From: Plantactinospora endophytica
Lineage (GTDB): Bacteria > Actinomycetota > Actinomycetes > Mycobacteriales > Micromonosporaceae
Assembly (NCBI RefSeq): GCF_016862915.1
Contig: NZ_BONW01000035.1
Location: 1 to 63,979, forward strand
Length of the DNA: 63,979 nucleotides
Direction of reading: 5' to 3'
The translations under genes were made by a program, and so were the position numbers. The notes below the pieces were generated by a model, which was given only the letters and a program-made list of their open reading frames with translations, did no database searches and was not told where the DNA came from. Position 1 is the stretch's first letter. The number at the start of each line of letters is the position of its first letter. Positions 1 to 7,689 of this stretch are shown piece by piece.

Positions 1-80
1 GGTGAGCGCGCTCGGCGCCGGCCGGGACGGGCAGGTGTGAGGTGAGTGTGCTTGGCGGCGGCCGGGGCCGGCAGGTGTGA
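1..80. repeat. two tandem copies of a 40-bp repeat
   Basis: Positions 1-40 and 41-80 are near-identical 40-mers, each starting GGTGAG and ending GCAGGTGTGA. The array is cut by the window edge, so more copies may lie upstream. No gene is seen in positions 1-133. The region is the leader of the following hydroxylase gene. Confidence 0.8.
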
Positions 81-133
81 GTCGTAGGGTCCGAGGAGAG
101 TTCGGAGTGGTCGGAGAAGGTCGGGAGGCAACG

Positions 134-1306
134 ATGCGTACCCAGGTCGGGATCGTCGGGGCGGGGCCGGCGGGTCTGCTGCTGTCGCACCTGCTGCACC
201 GGGCCGGTATCGACTCGGTGGTGCTGGAGTGCCGCAGCCGGGAGTACGTCGAGCACCGGATCCGGGCCGGCGTACTGGAGCAGGGTTCCGTCGACCTGCT
301 CCGGCGCAGCGGGCTCGGCGAGCGACTGGACCGGGAAGGGCTCCGACACGAGGGCATCGAGCTGCGGTTCGGCGGCGCCGCGCACCGGATCGCGATGACC
401 GAGCTGACCGGCCGGGCGATCACCGTCTACGGCCAGCAGGAGGTGGTCAAGGACCTGATCGCGGCCCGCACGGCCGTCGGTGGTGACCTCCGGTTCGAGG
501 TCGAGGACGTACGCCTGGACGGGCTCGACTCGGACGCGCCGGTGATCCGGTACCGGCACCAGGGCCGCGACGAGGAGTTGCACTGCGATTTCGTCGCCGG
601 CTGCGACGGCTCGCACGGGGTGAGCCGGCCGAGCGTGCCGGCCGGGGTGCTGACCGAGTACGACCGCAGCTACCCGTTCGCCTGGCTCGGAATACTCGCC
701 GCTGCCCCACCGGCGACCGAGGAGTTGATCTACGCCCACCACGAGCGGGGGTTCGCGCTCTACAGCATGCGCTCCCCCGAAATCTCCCGGCTCTACCTCC
801 AGGTCGACCCGGAGACCGACATCGCGCAGTGGCCGGACGAGCGGATCTGGGCGGAGCTGCGAACCCGGCTGGAGACGGTTCCGGGTTGGACGCTGAACAC
901 GGGACCGATCCTGGAGAAGAGCGTCACCGGGATGCGGAGCCTGGTGGTGGAGCCGATGCGGTGGCGGCGGCTCTTCCTGGCCGGCGACGCGGTGCACATC
1001 GTGCCGCCGACCGGCGCCAAGGGGATGAACCTGGCGCTGGCCGACGTCACGCTGCTCGGCGACGCGTTCGCCGCCTGGTATCGCGAGGGCCGCGACGATC
1101 TGTTGGACGCCTACTCCGATACCGCACTGCGTCGGGTCTGGCGGGCCCAGCACTTCTCCTGGTGGATGACGTCGCTGCTGCACCGGTTGCGCACCGACGA
1201 CCCGTACGAGGCGAAGTTGCAGCTCTCGACGCTGCGCTACGTCACCTCGTCCCGCGCGTACGCGACCAGCCTCGCGGAGAACTACGTCGGTCTCCCCGAG
1301 GTCTGA
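134..1306 (+). CDS. pobA: 4-hydroxybenzoate 3-monooxygenase
   Basis: FAD-dependent aromatic hydroxylase of 390 aa, predicted to convert 4-hydroxybenzoate to protocatechuate with NAD(P)H and O2 in the cytoplasm. The N-terminal dinucleotide fold is VGIVGAGPAGLL (residues 5-16). The family signatures EYVEHRIRAGVLEQG, DGSHGVSR and the FAD ribityl-binding GDAVHIVPPTGAKGMNLA follow in the expected order. Length matches PobA (about 390 aa). The ATG at 134 is chosen over an in-frame start at 77 because GGGAGG lies just upstream and the FAD motif then begins a few residues in. No protocatechuate-pathway genes are visible in the window, so the product's fate is unknown. The gene reads towards doxX, with a 32-bp repeat array between the stop codons. 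Confidence 0.93.
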   Translation: MRTQVGIVGAGPAGLLLSHLLHRAGIDSVVLECRSREYVEHRIRAGVLEQGSVDLLRRSGLGERLDREGLRHEGIELRFGGAAHRIAMTELTGRAITVYGQQEVVKDLIAARTAVGGDLRFEVEDVRLDGLDSDAPVIRYRHQGRDEELHCDFVAGCDGSHGVSRPSVPAGVLTEYDRSYPFAWLGILAAAPPATEELIYAHHERGFALYSMRSPEISRLYLQVDPETDIAQWPDERIWAELRTRLETVPGWTLNTGPILEKSVTGMRSLVVEPMRWRRLFLAGDAVHIVPPTGAKGMNLALADVTLLGDAFAAWYREGRDDLLDAYSDTALRRVWRAQHFSWWMTSLLHRLRTDDPYEAKLQLSTLRYVTSSRAYATSLAENYVGLPEV

Positions 1307-1315
1307 TCAGCGAGC

Positions 1316-1406
1316 GGCGGCAACCAGGTTCGATCAGGTTTGGCAGTGGCGGCAACCAGGCCCGGTCAGGTGGGCCGGTGGCGGCAGCCGGGGCCGGTCA
1401 GGAGGT
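1316..1406. repeat. 32-bp tandem repeat between convergent stop codons
   Basis: Two 32-bp units (1316-1347, 1348-1379) and a shortened third (1380-1406) start with GGCGGCA(A/G)CC and share a later (G/A)TCAGG. The array starts 9 nt after the pobA stop and runs into the last codons of the convergent DoxX gene. Confidence 0.8.
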
Positions 1407-1844
1407 GGCGCCCACCGTGACGGGCTCCTGGGCCACGCTGCGGCCCCGACGACGGGCGAGTGCGGCGTCCAGGGACCAGCGTCCGCCTCCGATGGCGGCG
1501 ACCAGCAGGAACGACCAGCAGAACAGCGCGGCCGTCTCGCCGCCGTTGTTCAGCGGCAGCAGCCCGTCGGGCTGGTGCACGACGAAGTACGCGTACGCCA
1601 TCGAGCCGGAGCAGATGATCGCGGCGGGACGGGTACTCAGGCCGACCAGCACCAGCAGTCCGCCGACGAGCTGGATGACGGCGGCGTACCATCCGGGCCA
1701 GGTGCCGAGCGGGATCGCCTCGCCGGTCCCCCGGTTGCCGCCGAAGATCCCGAACAGGGAGGCGGCGCCGTGCAGGGCGAACAGCAGGCCGAGCACGATC
1801 CGGAACAGGGTGGTCACGAGGTCGGTGACACGGGCAGTGGACAT
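1398..1844 (-). CDS. DoxX family membrane protein
   Basis: Small integral membrane protein of 148 aa with four hydrophobic segments, matching the DoxX/DoxD-like family. Typical features are TLFRIVLGLLFALHGA near the N-terminus, LVGGLLVLVGL in the middle and the YFVVHQP segment. DoxX proteins are linked to thiol or redox stress and membrane oxidoreductase complexes, but substrates differ between members. AAGGAG lies 8-13 nt upstream of the ATG. The last 12 residues include a short charged cytoplasmic tail encoded partly in a tandem repeat. It is convergent with pobA and appears monocistronic. Confidence 0.85.
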   Translation of the reverse strand: MSTARVTDLVTTLFRIVLGLLFALHGAASLFGIFGGNRGTGEAIPLGTWPGWYAAVIQLVGGLLVLVGLSTRPAAIICSGSMAYAYFVVHQPDGLLPLNNGGETAALFCWSFLLVAAIGGGRWSLDAALARRRGRSVAQEPVTVGATS

Positions 1845-2015
1845 GGGACACTCCTTGCGACTGGCAGTAACAGTTGTTGGGGTCCCACGGCGAAGCCACG
1901 TTATCCAGTCGCATTGATGACTGTCAATACTTGTTCATAGAGCCTTTACAATCCTCACCTACGGTCGACCGCAGCTCCTGGATAAAAGGCGAGGCTAACG
2001 CGTCGCGCGCAGTTC

Positions 2016-2036
2016 AAATTGGAACAGCTCCAATTT
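2016..2036. promoter_or_regulatory. inverted repeat AAATTGGA-N5-TCCAATTT
   Basis: Perfect 8-bp arms (2016-2023 and 2029-2036) flank ACAGC in an AT-rich stretch. The right arm touches the stop codon of the inhibitor gene (2036-2038), and the site lies about 170 bp upstream of doxX. It could be an operator for doxX or a weak terminator for the peptidase/inhibitor operon; no T-tract supports the latter. Positions 1845-2035 hold no gene. Confidence 0.45.
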
Positions 2037-2401
2037 CAGTCAATCGTCGGGGCGCCCGGTCCGGCACCCGTCGATCCAGCGGCGCCGACGTGGATCGTCA
2101 CCTCGAAGCGACGCGCCGGGCGCTCGGCCGTCTCCCAGCCGCGCCGCAGCACCAGCCGCAGCGCCGTCCGGCCGGCGCCGGTGGCGGTGAAACGCAGTTG
2201 CCTCGTCCCGACCCCGCCCAGCCCCTCGTGCTCGGGCCGGAACGAGTCCCCAGACGGGGCGAGCACGGCGGTCTCCACCGCGTCGAGCTGCCACCGATAG
2301 CCGGAACTGGGAGTCTCGGCGAGCCGGACGACGAGCAGGTCTCCCAGCGCCGCCGGGTACGACCGGCCGCCGTCCGCCTCGGTCAGGTCAAGCCGCGCCA
2401 C
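2036..2401 (-). CDS. chagasin-type (I42) cysteine-peptidase inhibitor
   Basis: 121-aa protein matching the I42 inhibitor fold, which blocks papain-family peptidases by wedging three loops into the active-site cleft. The loops are recognisable in order: ETPSSGYRW (residues 29-37, equivalent to the NPTTGY loop), GLGGVGT (about 60-66) and RRGW (about 86-89, equivalent to RPW). A beta-strand-rich sequence such as QLRFTATGAGRTAL separates them. No signal peptide is visible, so it should act in the cytoplasm, like the peptidase. The gene starts 49 nt behind the peptidase stop, on the same strand. The pairing suggests this protein restrains the neighbouring enzyme; that is inference. Confidence 0.82.
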   Translation of the reverse strand: MARLDLTEADGGRSYPAALGDLLVVRLAETPSSGYRWQLDAVETAVLAPSGDSFRPEHEGLGGVGTRQLRFTATGAGRTALRLVLRRGWETAERPARRFEVTIHVGAAGSTGAGPGAPTID

Positions 2402-2450
2402 GCCGGACCACCGCCGTCCCCGGACCCGGCCGGCGACTCGCCCCGGCCGG

Positions 2451-3284
2451 TCAGTGCGGCAACTCGACCGCGCAGCACGCCTCTCCCTCGTTCTGGAGCA
2501 GACCGTCGAAGTCGCTCCGCTTCATCTTGAACCGGCCGCCCCAACCCCACGCCTCACCCCAGGCGTTCTGGAACAGATAGGCGTCCTCGGACTCGATCCG
2601 GTCGAGCATCAGATAGCAGTGCCCGCCCGCCCCTTTACCGGTCGGCTTGACGAACCCGTTCTCGTCCGGCTTGAACATGTCGGCCGTCCAGGCGGTACCC
2701 ACCACGATCGAACCCTGGTTGTCGATCCAGTCGTCGATTTCCGCCAGCGTACGCGCGAACGCGAAGGCGGCGAGCCGGCCCCGCTCCCGGACTGCGAGCG
2801 CGCCGGAGCGTACGGTCGAACCGTTCTCCTTGCCCGGCTCGCCGTCGATCACCTTCGCCTCGTAGTAGAGGGCGTGCCCGTCGGCGTTCTGGTACGTCCC
2901 GGCGACCGGCATGGCATCCACCCAGCCCGCCCAGCCGAACCCGACGCAGTGCCCGGTCTGTCCCTGGTCGAGTTGGACACTCAACTCCCAGGCCGGCGCC
3001 TTGTCCCGGACCACCTCCGGGGTCGCCTTCGGCTGCCGCTGGGTCCGCAACCAGCGCCAGAAGACCAGGTACGCCCGCCAGTCCGAGAAGTACGGCGTCT
3101 CGGTCAGGATCTGCTCCACCGTCATCTGCCGGATCGACTCGGCCGGCTCGGCGATCTCCAACAGGCGCGGGATGTCCCAGTCCCGGGCATCCGGCCGGTA
3201 GAGCCGGCCGAGCAACTGCGGGCCGGGGGTGGCGCTCGCGCTCATCTCCGGCGGATCCACCGCGAAACGTCTGTCCTGCTCCAT
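2451..3284 (-). CDS. papain-like (C1) cysteine peptidase
   Basis: 277-aa C1-family peptidase. The oxyanion Gln and catalytic Cys are in DQGQTGHCVGFGWAGW (Gln107, Cys113). The catalytic His is in GGHCYLMLDRI (His222), and the Asn is in FQNAWGEAWGWGG (Asn240, equivalent to the papain NSWG motif). The first about 95 residues lack a signal peptide and do not resemble a classic ERFNIN pro-region, so the enzyme looks intracellular. The ATG at 3284 is preferred because GAAGGCGAG precedes it and the sequence further upstream is compositionally poor coding. It forms an operon with the I42 inhibitor. Natural substrate unknown. Confidence 0.85.
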   Translation of the reverse strand: MEQDRRFAVDPPEMSASATPGPQLLGRLYRPDARDWDIPRLLEIAEPAESIRQMTVEQILTETPYFSDWRAYLVFWRWLRTQRQPKATPEVVRDKAPAWELSVQLDQGQTGHCVGFGWAGWVDAMPVAGTYQNADGHALYYEAKVIDGEPGKENGSTVRSGALAVRERGRLAAFAFARTLAEIDDWIDNQGSIVVGTAWTADMFKPDENGFVKPTGKGAGGHCYLMLDRIESEDAYLFQNAWGEAWGWGGRFKMKRSDFDGLLQNEGEACCAVELPH

Positions 3285-3968
3285 CGACTCGCCTTCGACC
3301 GGGCCCTGACGGGCGGCTGGATAACGGCGCACTCCTCGTCGAGTCCGCACCGGGCCGGAGCGGCCCGCCGTCGCACCGCCCGGTGGACCGGGACCGGTAC
3401 TGCCCCGCCGGGGCCGCCGCGCCATCCATTCTGCGCCCCGCCGCCAAGCCGCCGGGTCCGTTCCACTGAGTCGGGCCGACGCGCCGGGCACGTACGCTGC
3501 CGGTGTTCCATTGACCGGCAGCGGTCTCCGCTACACCCGTGGACCGGTCGCGCCGCCCGTGCGGGACTGCTCGTACATTCCTTCGAGGCTCTGTCGACCG
3601 CAACCGAACCGCAGTGCCTCGACTGCCCCGAGCGGGTGACGGCTGGAAGCCGACCCGGCCGTTCCCGACCCCGACCCGCCCTCACTGCGACCATGGACAT
3701 CCAGATCCCGGCCCTGGCCTGGCAGGGCATCGGCGCCGACCGGTAAGCCATGATCTCTCAGGGGCGCGCGCTGACGCCCGGCGTCAGCGATACGTCAGCG
3801 CCCTATAAGGCCGCCCGAGAAGAGTGGACATCATGCGGGCAGGCAAAGCGGCAAATGGTGCCCGGACGTTCTCATGACGGTGTCCAGTGCGATGTGTGCC
3901 GAGCGGGCGGGCCACGGGAGTCGGTGAACCCCCGGTCGTGGCACTCGTCGGTGCTCGGGGAGGCGACG
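3285..3968. other. intergenic region, no gene seen
   Basis: Between the divergent peptidase gene and the type VII-associated block. Open frames here have poor coding character. The only notable element is the palindrome at 3770-3790, with a TATAAG box behind it. Confidence 0.5.
3770..3790. promoter_or_regulatory. 21-bp perfect palindrome, candidate operator
   Basis: Ten-base arms reading CGCTGACGCC and GGCGTCAGCG flank a single C. A third, partial half-site (CGTCAGCGCC) follows at 3794-3803, and TATAAG at 3805-3810 could be a -10 box whose -35 would overlap the palindrome. The site is about 165 bp upstream of the first type VII-associated gene and suits repressor control of that block. Inference from layout only. 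Confidence 0.5.
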
Positions 3969-4382
3969 ATGACAAAATATGACTCCGGCGAGAGACTCGG
4001 TGCGAAACTTCAGGAATTCGTCCGAGCGGCCAATGGCGAGTTACCGATTGTGGAGGCAGCGTTTCGACGGGTCCTCGACAAGCTCCAGAACTCGCAATAC
4101 ATGATGAGCACCGCCTTCTTGCGTCACCCGAACTTCGGAGGGGGTGGCGGCGACAAGCACACGGCCGTCGTGGAGCAGTTCGCAGAAACCATCGCGGAGT
4201 GCGTGAGCAAGGCCGAGGAGCGCGTCAGCCTGACCGGCGATGCCTTGCGTCTTGCTGCCCAGGAGTATTCCCGGGCCGATGACGGCGCGCGCACGGAGCT
4301 GCAGAAACTGATGCGCAACGACTACACGATGAACAAGGCCAACGAAAGGCGCGATATTCCCAACATCGAGCTTCCATTGTAG
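3969..4382 (+). CDS. type VII secretion-associated small helical protein (EspC-like)
   Basis: 137-aa, mostly helical protein without signal peptide or membrane segment. Its size, helical pattern and position before a WXG-bearing gene fit the EspC/WXG100-related group of ESX-associated proteins, but no definitive WXG motif is present. The ATG at 3969 has GGGGAGG upstream, and the reading frame before it is non-coding in character. The C-terminus (NKANERRDIPNIELPL) is hydrophilic. Codon use is less GC-biased than in the neighbours, with AAA, AAT and TAT codons present, which suggests acquisition or a fast-evolving accessory gene. The next gene follows after 8 nt. Confidence 0.55.
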   Translation: MTKYDSGERLGAKLQEFVRAANGELPIVEAAFRRVLDKLQNSQYMMSTAFLRHPNFGGGGGDKHTAVVEQFAETIAECVSKAEERVSLTGDALRLAAQEYSRADDGARTELQKLMRNDYTMNKANERRDIPNIELPL

Positions 4383-4390
4383 AGGACACG

Positions 4391-5323
4391 ATGAGCTACG
4401 AGGTCGAGCTGCGGAACAAGGCGCACCAGATATGGAAGAAGTGCGTGGAGTGGGCCGAGAAGATGCAGAGCAAGGAAGACCAGCCCAGCCCCCCACTGGA
4501 TGCGGGCCAGCGGGCGGAGATGGCGAGCTGGAGTCAGATCCCCGGCCTGTTCGAGCCGTTCGCGCAGCTACCCGATCCGGATAGCGGCGCATTTCAGACG
4601 ATGATCGAAGATCTTAAGGCGGCGATGGGCGAGCTGTCCGACGGGAAGATCATGCCCCACGACAAGCCCAACAAGCAGGGCGAGCAGATTCCCATGGTCG
4701 GCGACATGGTGCACATGGACATACGGAATCTGATCGACGGGTGGACGGGCAGCGCATCGCAAGCCTTCATCGAATTCTTCATCAAGCCCTTCCCCGCCAA
4801 CCTGCAGAGTCAGTTCATCGCGGTTCACACGCTGCGCAGCGCGATCCAGGCGTACCAGAGCGTTTGGCGGAGCGCTCGCAAGGACGCCATGGAGGTTGCG
4901 GACAAGACCCTTGACTCGCTGGAATCCAACTGCAGTGCCGGCCTCAGCGCCTCCGTGGCGCTGACGGTAGTGGCCTCGGTCGCCGGGGTCGGCACGGCGT
5001 TCGCCAGCGGTCCACTACTCCCCGGCGTACTGGTCCTGCAGGTAATCGCCGGCACAGCGCAGGTCGGAGCAGCCGCAAGCCAGGAGAAGAAAACAGAGAT
5101 CACCATATCGGGAGCCGATCCGTTGGTAATCGTCCCCAAGCTCCGCCAGGCACTGACGAAGCTCCAGGAGTCCATCATCGAGGAGCAGGACGAGGTCCTC
5201 AAGGTTACACAGGAGAACCTGAAACGCCTTGGGGCCGGGAAGGACGCATTGATTCCCAAGGAACCGCAACTACACAAGGTCACCAGAGGCAACGTCAGGG
5301 ACATAATTGGTAATTCGTACTGA
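4391..5323 (+). CDS. WXG-motif type VII-associated protein with hydrophobic hairpin
   Basis: 310-aa protein. The N-terminal half is helical and contains GWTGSASQAF, with W118-T-G120 matching the WXG turn of ESX substrates. Residues 183-229 form a hydrophobic, Ala/Val/Gly-rich stretch broken by SGPLLPG, which looks like two membrane-inserting helices. The C-terminal about 80 residues are charged and probably coiled-coil (LTKLQESIIEEQDEVLK). It may be a secreted helical protein that inserts into a membrane, in the manner of EspA/EspB-like proteins; that is inference. GAGGACACG precedes the start. It lies in an operon with its neighbours and shares their lower GC. No ESX core component (EccB, EccC, EccD, EccE, MycP) lies in the window. 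Confidence 0.55.
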   Translation: MSYEVELRNKAHQIWKKCVEWAEKMQSKEDQPSPPLDAGQRAEMASWSQIPGLFEPFAQLPDPDSGAFQTMIEDLKAAMGELSDGKIMPHDKPNKQGEQIPMVGDMVHMDIRNLIDGWTGSASQAFIEFFIKPFPANLQSQFIAVHTLRSAIQAYQSVWRSARKDAMEVADKTLDSLESNCSAGLSASVALTVVASVAGVGTAFASGPLLPGVLVLQVIAGTAQVGAAASQEKKTEITISGADPLVIVPKLRQALTKLQESIIEEQDEVLKVTQENLKRLGAGKDALIPKEPQLHKVTRGNVRDIIGNSY

Positions 5324-5337
5324 GTCAGGAGTGCGCG

Positions 5338-5853
5338 ATGACGATGAGGCTGGGCGAGCGCATCGACATGATGGTGGTCACGGCGTCCACTCCGGACAGG
5401 AGTATCAGCGCCGAACTGTTCGACCGGGACCAGGTTGTGCTGCGCTTCGAGCCGGGCTACTACCGCCGGGTCGACGAGCACGCCCTGGAAAACCAGCTTG
5501 CCGCGTTGGCCCGGATACTCTGGGCACATCGGATGCGAGAGTACTACGCTATTCTCAGCGATCTGGCCGACACGCAGATCACCGGCGAGCCGATGCCGAG
5601 GAATGAGGCCCAGGTCGAGTTCCTGGAGCGTCGTGATGACATCACCGCAAGAGGGGTGTCCGGCGACGGCCGCATTTCCATCTCCGTGACAGGTATGCAG
5701 CAGTGGAAGGTACACATTCAGGAAGGGACTCTTCATCGACTGCCGGAGAGCGGGTTCACCCAGGCCGTCCGTGAAGCCGTGAAGCAACTTCTGGACGACC
5801 AGATGCGACAGATCACCGTACTCAAACTGGAGTTGGGCGAACGAATGGGGTAG
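5338..5853 (+). CDS. hypothetical protein of the type VII-associated operon (possibly YbaB-like)
   Basis: 171-aa soluble protein of no firmly recognised family. The C-terminal part (VSGDGRISISVTGMQQWKVH, then a helix with QAVREAVKQLLDDQ) has the strand-strand-helix pattern of YbaB/EbfC-like proteins, which are often encoded beside WXG100 genes in actinomycetes. This is a weak pattern match. The start at 5338 has CAGGAG about 9 nt upstream; a second ATG at 5344 is possible. It is 14 nt from the previous gene and co-directional. Codon use is still softer than the genome norm. Confidence 0.45.
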   Translation: MTMRLGERIDMMVVTASTPDRSISAELFDRDQVVLRFEPGYYRRVDEHALENQLAALARILWAHRMREYYAILSDLADTQITGEPMPRNEAQVEFLERRDDITARGVSGDGRISISVTGMQQWKVHIQEGTLHRLPESGFTQAVREAVKQLLDDQMRQITVLKLELGERMG

Positions 5854-5889
5854 GTCGTTACCCGCCTGATGACATCGTCTGTCCGCAGT

Positions 5890-6534
5890 TCAGCGGCGGA
5901 AGGCGATGGCGAGTACGACCGGGTTCGACTGTCCGCTCCAGGTACAGGTGAGCGACGGGATTGCGGCGGACGGTGGCCGAATGTAGAGCTCGAGGCAGCG
6001 CATGACCGACAGGATCACGGGAGCGGTGACGATCGTGGTGATCAGGTCACTGTCCATGACACCGCCCAGCCCCTCGATCACCGGCATGTCGCCGGTCGCC
6101 TCGACCGTCGAGGCGATGGCCATGGACGGTGCGCGGCGTTCGAGCCGGCCGTCGATCTCCACAAGTTCCTCGGCCTGCTCGGTGCCCGCGAGGACCGCGC
6201 CGGCCAACGCGGCGGCGTAGACCGGGTCGCCGCACGCGTCGTAGATCCATCGCCTTCCCAACACGGAGTGCTCGGAGGTGCCGATCAGCCAGTCGTCGCG
6301 GCCGGGCAGCGGCGCGCCACGGTAGGTCAGCGGTACATGGACAATCTTCTCAGGGCCGACGCTGACCAGCATCGTCTCGATGCCGACCTCGCCCGCCGGG
6401 TCGTCGAACCGGAAAGCGGCCACCCGGGTGAGCTGCGGCGCCGCTGGTCCGGGATACCACCGGCGCTGGGGCAACCAGCCGGCGATCAGTTCAAGCTTGG
6501 TGGGGTTCAGGTCCGCTCGATGCAGCAACGCCAT
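5890..6534 (-). CDS. stand-alone maltokinase N-terminal cap-like protein
   Basis: 214-aa protein resembling the N-terminal cap domain of maltokinase/Pep2-type kinases. It has the opening helix followed by GWLPQRRWYPG, then strands containing ETMLVSV and VHVPLTYRGAPLPG and the DWLIGTSEHSVLG segment typical of that domain. The aminoglycoside-kinase-like catalytic lobe is absent, so it should not phosphorylate maltose by itself. Similar cap-only proteins are known in actinomycetes, with unknown role. The ATG at 6534 is preferred over one 36 codons upstream because the family signature starts there and GAGGAT precedes it. It is convergent with the type VII-associated genes. Confidence 0.6.
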   Translation of the reverse strand: MALLHRADLNPTKLELIAGWLPQRRWYPGPAAPQLTRVAAFRFDDPAGEVGIETMLVSVGPEKIVHVPLTYRGAPLPGRDDWLIGTSEHSVLGRRWIYDACGDPVYAAALAGAVLAGTEQAEELVEIDGRLERRAPSMAIASTVEATGDMPVIEGLGGVMDSDLITTIVTAPVILSVMRCLELYIRPPSAAIPSLTCTWSGQSNPVVLAIAFRR

Positions 6535-6602
6535 ACATCGATCCTCGCAGGCGCTGCCGCTTCGCAGCACCGCGCGAAGCTTGGTAAGGATCTCGTGTGA
6601 CG

Positions 6603-6660
6603 GGAGAGCCTCCGGCTGGTGCGGGTCCTGGACGACCAACACTCGGACCGGAGGCTCTCC
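6603..6660. repeat. 13-bp perfect inverted repeat with 32-bp spacer
   Basis: GGAGAGCCTCCGG at 6603-6615 is matched by its exact reverse complement at 6648-6660. It lies between the cap-like gene and the lipoprotein gene. It may be a long-loop hairpin in the lipoprotein transcript or a relic of a small mobile element; no transposase is nearby. Confidence 0.6.
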
Positions 6661-6708
6661 TCATGTCAAGATCACGCAGCGGGGCTATGAACTCCTGGCC
6701 CGGTACAC

Positions 6709-7608
6709 CTAGTTGGTCGCCAGGTCGGCGCAGCCCTTCTCGTCAGGCAGCAGCGGACGCAGGCTGACCTGCCAGCGCTTCCCGTCGGAGGTCCACGGGG
6801 TACGGGTGTTCGCCTTGGTGGCGGCATCGAGCAGCGCGGTCGCCTCGGCACCGCGTACCTCGACGCAGCCCTGGTCGGGGCCGGACGCCGGTGGTGACCC
6901 CGGCAGGGCCGGACCAGGCCACTTGATCTCAGCCGAGGCGGCCAGCCCGTTGTCGTCGGCCTGCCACGGGATCGCCACCGCCGCGACCGCCTCCGCCTCG
7001 TACGGCTGTGGTTGCCCTGCCTTGTCCGCTCCCAGCGTCCCGGTCAGGTTGGTGAGCGCGGCGAGCAGCTCCTGCAACTTGGTCCGGGCTGCCCGCTGCG
7101 CCTCGGTCAGCCCGGCCGCCGCCTCGTTGTTACCCTCGGCGAGCCCGTAAACCTCCAGCACCTCCTTGCCGGACCCGGACGACACGGTGAACCGGGTCGA
7201 CGGGACGTCGGTGACCGACGGTTGGCCGAGGTCGATCTTCTCGCCAACGCCGGCGGCGCGGGCCCGCTTGATCAGCGTGTCGACGTCCTCGGCCGCGATC
7301 CGGTTGAGCTGGAGGTTGGGCAACGCCGGCCCGGGATACATCATGGTCTGCGGCCCCTCGGTGATGACCCGCCCGTCCGCGTAGACGGTCACCATCGGCA
7401 CCCGGGTCAGCAGGGTGGTCGGCGCCACGTATCCGCCGACGTGCTCCACCCGGAGCACCACCGCGTTCGGGTCGGCCGGGCCGGCGTTTCCGCCCGACCC
7501 GCCGCCCGATTCGTCACTACCCGATCCGGAGCCCTCGCGCGCACAGGCGGCGACCAGCAGAAGCAGTACGCCGACAGAGGTTATCCGGACAGCTCGCCAC
7601 GTTCTCAT
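6709..7608 (-). CDS. putative lipoprotein, function unknown
   Basis: 299-aa exported protein. The signal peptide (MRTWRAVRITSVGVLLLLVAAC) ends in the lipobox LVAAC with Cys22 as lipidation site. A Gly/Ser-rich tether (about residues 27-42) follows, then a soluble domain of alternating strands and helices. Two Cys pairs late in the chain (CVEV, CADL) could form a disulfide outside the membrane. I do not recognise the domain. It probably sits anchored on the outer face of the cytoplasmic membrane. The cap-like gene follows on the same strand after 174 nt containing an inverted repeat. Confidence 0.7.
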   Translation of the reverse strand: MRTWRAVRITSVGVLLLLVAACAREGSGSGSDESGGGSGGNAGPADPNAVVLRVEHVGGYVAPTTLLTRVPMVTVYADGRVITEGPQTMMYPGPALPNLQLNRIAAEDVDTLIKRARAAGVGEKIDLGQPSVTDVPSTRFTVSSGSGKEVLEVYGLAEGNNEAAAGLTEAQRAARTKLQELLAALTNLTGTLGADKAGQPQPYEAEAVAAVAIPWQADDNGLAASAEIKWPGPALPGSPPASGPDQGCVEVRGAEATALLDAATKANTRTPWTSDGKRWQVSLRPLLPDEKGCADLATN

Positions 7609-7689
7609 GGCAATCAGACGGGCCGGTGGCCCGGTCGGTTCCGCCCCACCGCACCCGTCACGGTCAGGCGAACGGGTGACGGCGGCGAG

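Noticed and set aside
3540-3810. Small rightward frame in the peptidase/type VII gap
   Set aside because: Arg/Pro-rich, no ribosome site, overlaps the palindrome; looks non-coding.
5854-5889. Terminator between convergent type VII block and the cap-like gene
   Set aside because: No clear stem-loop found in the 36-bp gap.
6534-6712. Possible transposon fragment or integrase remnant near the inverted repeat
   Set aside because: No transposase or recombinase motif in any frame; only the inverted repeat itself is reported.
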